A stretch of DNA of 64,000 nucleotides, from NCBI RefSeq assembly GCF_964340395.1, contig NC_135559.1:24446494-24510493 (forward strand). Reading direction: 5' to 3'. This document shows, piece by piece, positions 62,985 to 64,000 of this stretch. The notes under the pieces are model-generated. The model worked only from the letters and a program-made list of their open reading frames with translations. It did not search any database and was not told the origin of the DNA. The position numbers were made by a program, and so were the translations under genes. The DNA comes from Glandiceps talaboti (taxonomy: Eukaryota > Hemichordata > Enteropneusta > Spengelidae). Each line of letters begins with the position of its first letter. Position 1 is the stretch's first letter.

Positions 62985-63537
62985 AGATATGTTGTGTCTG
63001 CTCGTTGGACATGGAACATGCCAACTCATGTTGTGTCTCCTCGTTGGACATGGGACATGCCTACTCTTCAAGAAGACGTGATGGAATAAACCATTCAACA
63101 ATAAAGAATGGGTCGGGTATGGGGACCTGTTCAAGCATGTCTGAGTTATGGCTTTGGACATGGAAAATTTGCAAACAAAATGGCTGCCAGGCAGCCATAT
63201 TGGATCATATCATGACGAAAATGGATATGCACATGTATGTCATAGAACACTGTCCTAATACCAACTTTGAATGAGATCTGTTCACGCATATCAGAGTTAT
63301 GGCTTTGGACATGGAAAATTCGCAAGCAAAATTGCTGCCAGGCAGCCATATTGGATTGTATCATAAAACAAATTGACGTGCATATGTATGCCATTGTATG
63401 TCGCCCCTGTACCAAGTTTGAAAAAAATTGGTCCAGGCATCTCCAAGAAACGGGTCTGGATGGACGGACGGACGGTCACACAGACGCACAGACGCACGGA
63501 ACCCAATCCATAAGTCCCTGTCCCGGACTTCGTCAAG
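62985..63537 (+). repeat. 146-bp tandem repeat ending in a (GGAC)n/(CAGACG)n tail
   Basis: TTATGGCTTTGGACATGGAA is at 63146 and 63298, each followed by the palindromic GCTGCCAGGCAGC and ATATTGGAT. The end is GGATGGACGGACGGACGG, ACAGACGCACAGACGCACGG and CCCGGACTTCGTC. The frames on both strands are repeat artefacts. Confidence 0.85.
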
Positions 63538-64000
63538 CAAGCGACCTATCGGTCAGAATAGCTCCGCTGTTTTTTTTATTTTTTATTTCGATAACATGTA
63601 GAAGTGGTTCAGTTGTGCAGCTCTTCACTATGCAGTTTTGTTTTAGGGATGTAATAAAGTGGTTAGTGGTTTCATATGATGTCTCACTATAAAACACATT
63701 TTACACAGAAAGTTGGTAATGTATTGTACTTTTATACCATAGTCACCATTTTATTAAAAAAATCTACTGTTATGAAAAATTACACAAAATCTCAGAAAAA
63801 TAATGACTGGGAAATGCACAAATGCAGAAAAAGAAAAAAAGAGGATTTTGAGGTTGGCTGTAAATAATTCCACTTCCAGTGTCTTACAGCTTTAACCCTG
63901 GAAAATTTTAATGATGAATGAAATAAACTAGGGATCTAAAATAATTTTGAGGCAATTCGAATTTCAATTTTCTAACAAATTTACCAAGTCAACAATATTC
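63538..64000 (+). repeat. 460-bp direct repeat, right copy (runs off the window)
   Basis: A near-identical copy of 39391-39850. The right copy begins directly after the CTTCGTC tail end of the preceding repeat. The copy may continue beyond the window. Confidence 0.95.

Noticed and set aside
60752-64000. Upstream exon with the first half of the Ig domain
   Set aside because: I looked on the minus strand for a Cys...Trp B/C-strand pattern with splice sites and found only repeats. The exon must lie further out or is too diverged to see.

Overview
The window is animal nuclear DNA, most likely from a marine invertebrate. It is AT-rich and gene-poor. It shows GT-AG introns, non-LTR (CR1/L2-like) and Penelope-like reverse transcriptase remnants, tRNA-derived SINEs, foldback/MITE elements and many minisatellites. 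An immunoglobulin plus TIR receptor is typical of animals from cnidarians to chordates. The phylum cannot be fixed from the sequence alone; a hemichordate or lophotrochozoan would fit the repeat style, but that is a guess.

Only one protein-coding gene is well supported. It lies on the minus strand from 60751 down to 38838. Four exons (60606-60751, 44253-44354, 43746-43946, 38838-39322) join in frame through GT-AG introns into 310 residues: the C-terminal half of an Ig domain, a transmembrane helix, a lysine-rich juxtamembrane linker with a Gly-Asn-rich beta-strand-like motif, and a divergent TIR domain. The 5' exons lie beyond the right edge of the window. The TIR domain keeps box 1 and the box 3 Phe-Trp but lacks the box 2 RDxxPG and the usual Trp-Cys, so it may be an altered-signalling or regulatory receptor.

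The 16.25 kb intron between the Ig and transmembrane exons is almost entirely a 47-bp minisatellite of about 340 copies. It is organised on three levels: 47-bp units, blocks of 53 or 54 units (about 2.5 kb), and a 133-unit, 6251-bp superblock present twice. Other large tandem arrays are a 12-bp array studded with hairpins (178-3975), a 39-bp array (10357-11483) and a 59-bp array (31297-32122).

Layout: 1-4 kb, hairpin plus 12-bp array. 4-8.5 kb, a divergent dispersed repeat and a 367-bp foldback element with a 9-bp target duplication. 8.5-14 kb, two dead non-LTR retrotransposons, one with a 15-bp target duplication. 14-22 kb, inverted-repeat elements, a Penelope-like remnant and an L2-like remnant. 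22-28.3 kb, repeat families built of 120-145 bp units. 28.4-29.4 kb, two SINEs. 30.4-38.3 kb, unit-plus-microsatellite repeats and the 59-bp array with a clean MITE insertion. 38.3-60.8 kb, the receptor gene. 60.8-64 kb, its upstream intron, full of repeats, including a 460-bp near-identical copy of sequence found 24 kb away in the last intron. Apart from the receptor gene, nothing here can be called a functional gene with confidence.
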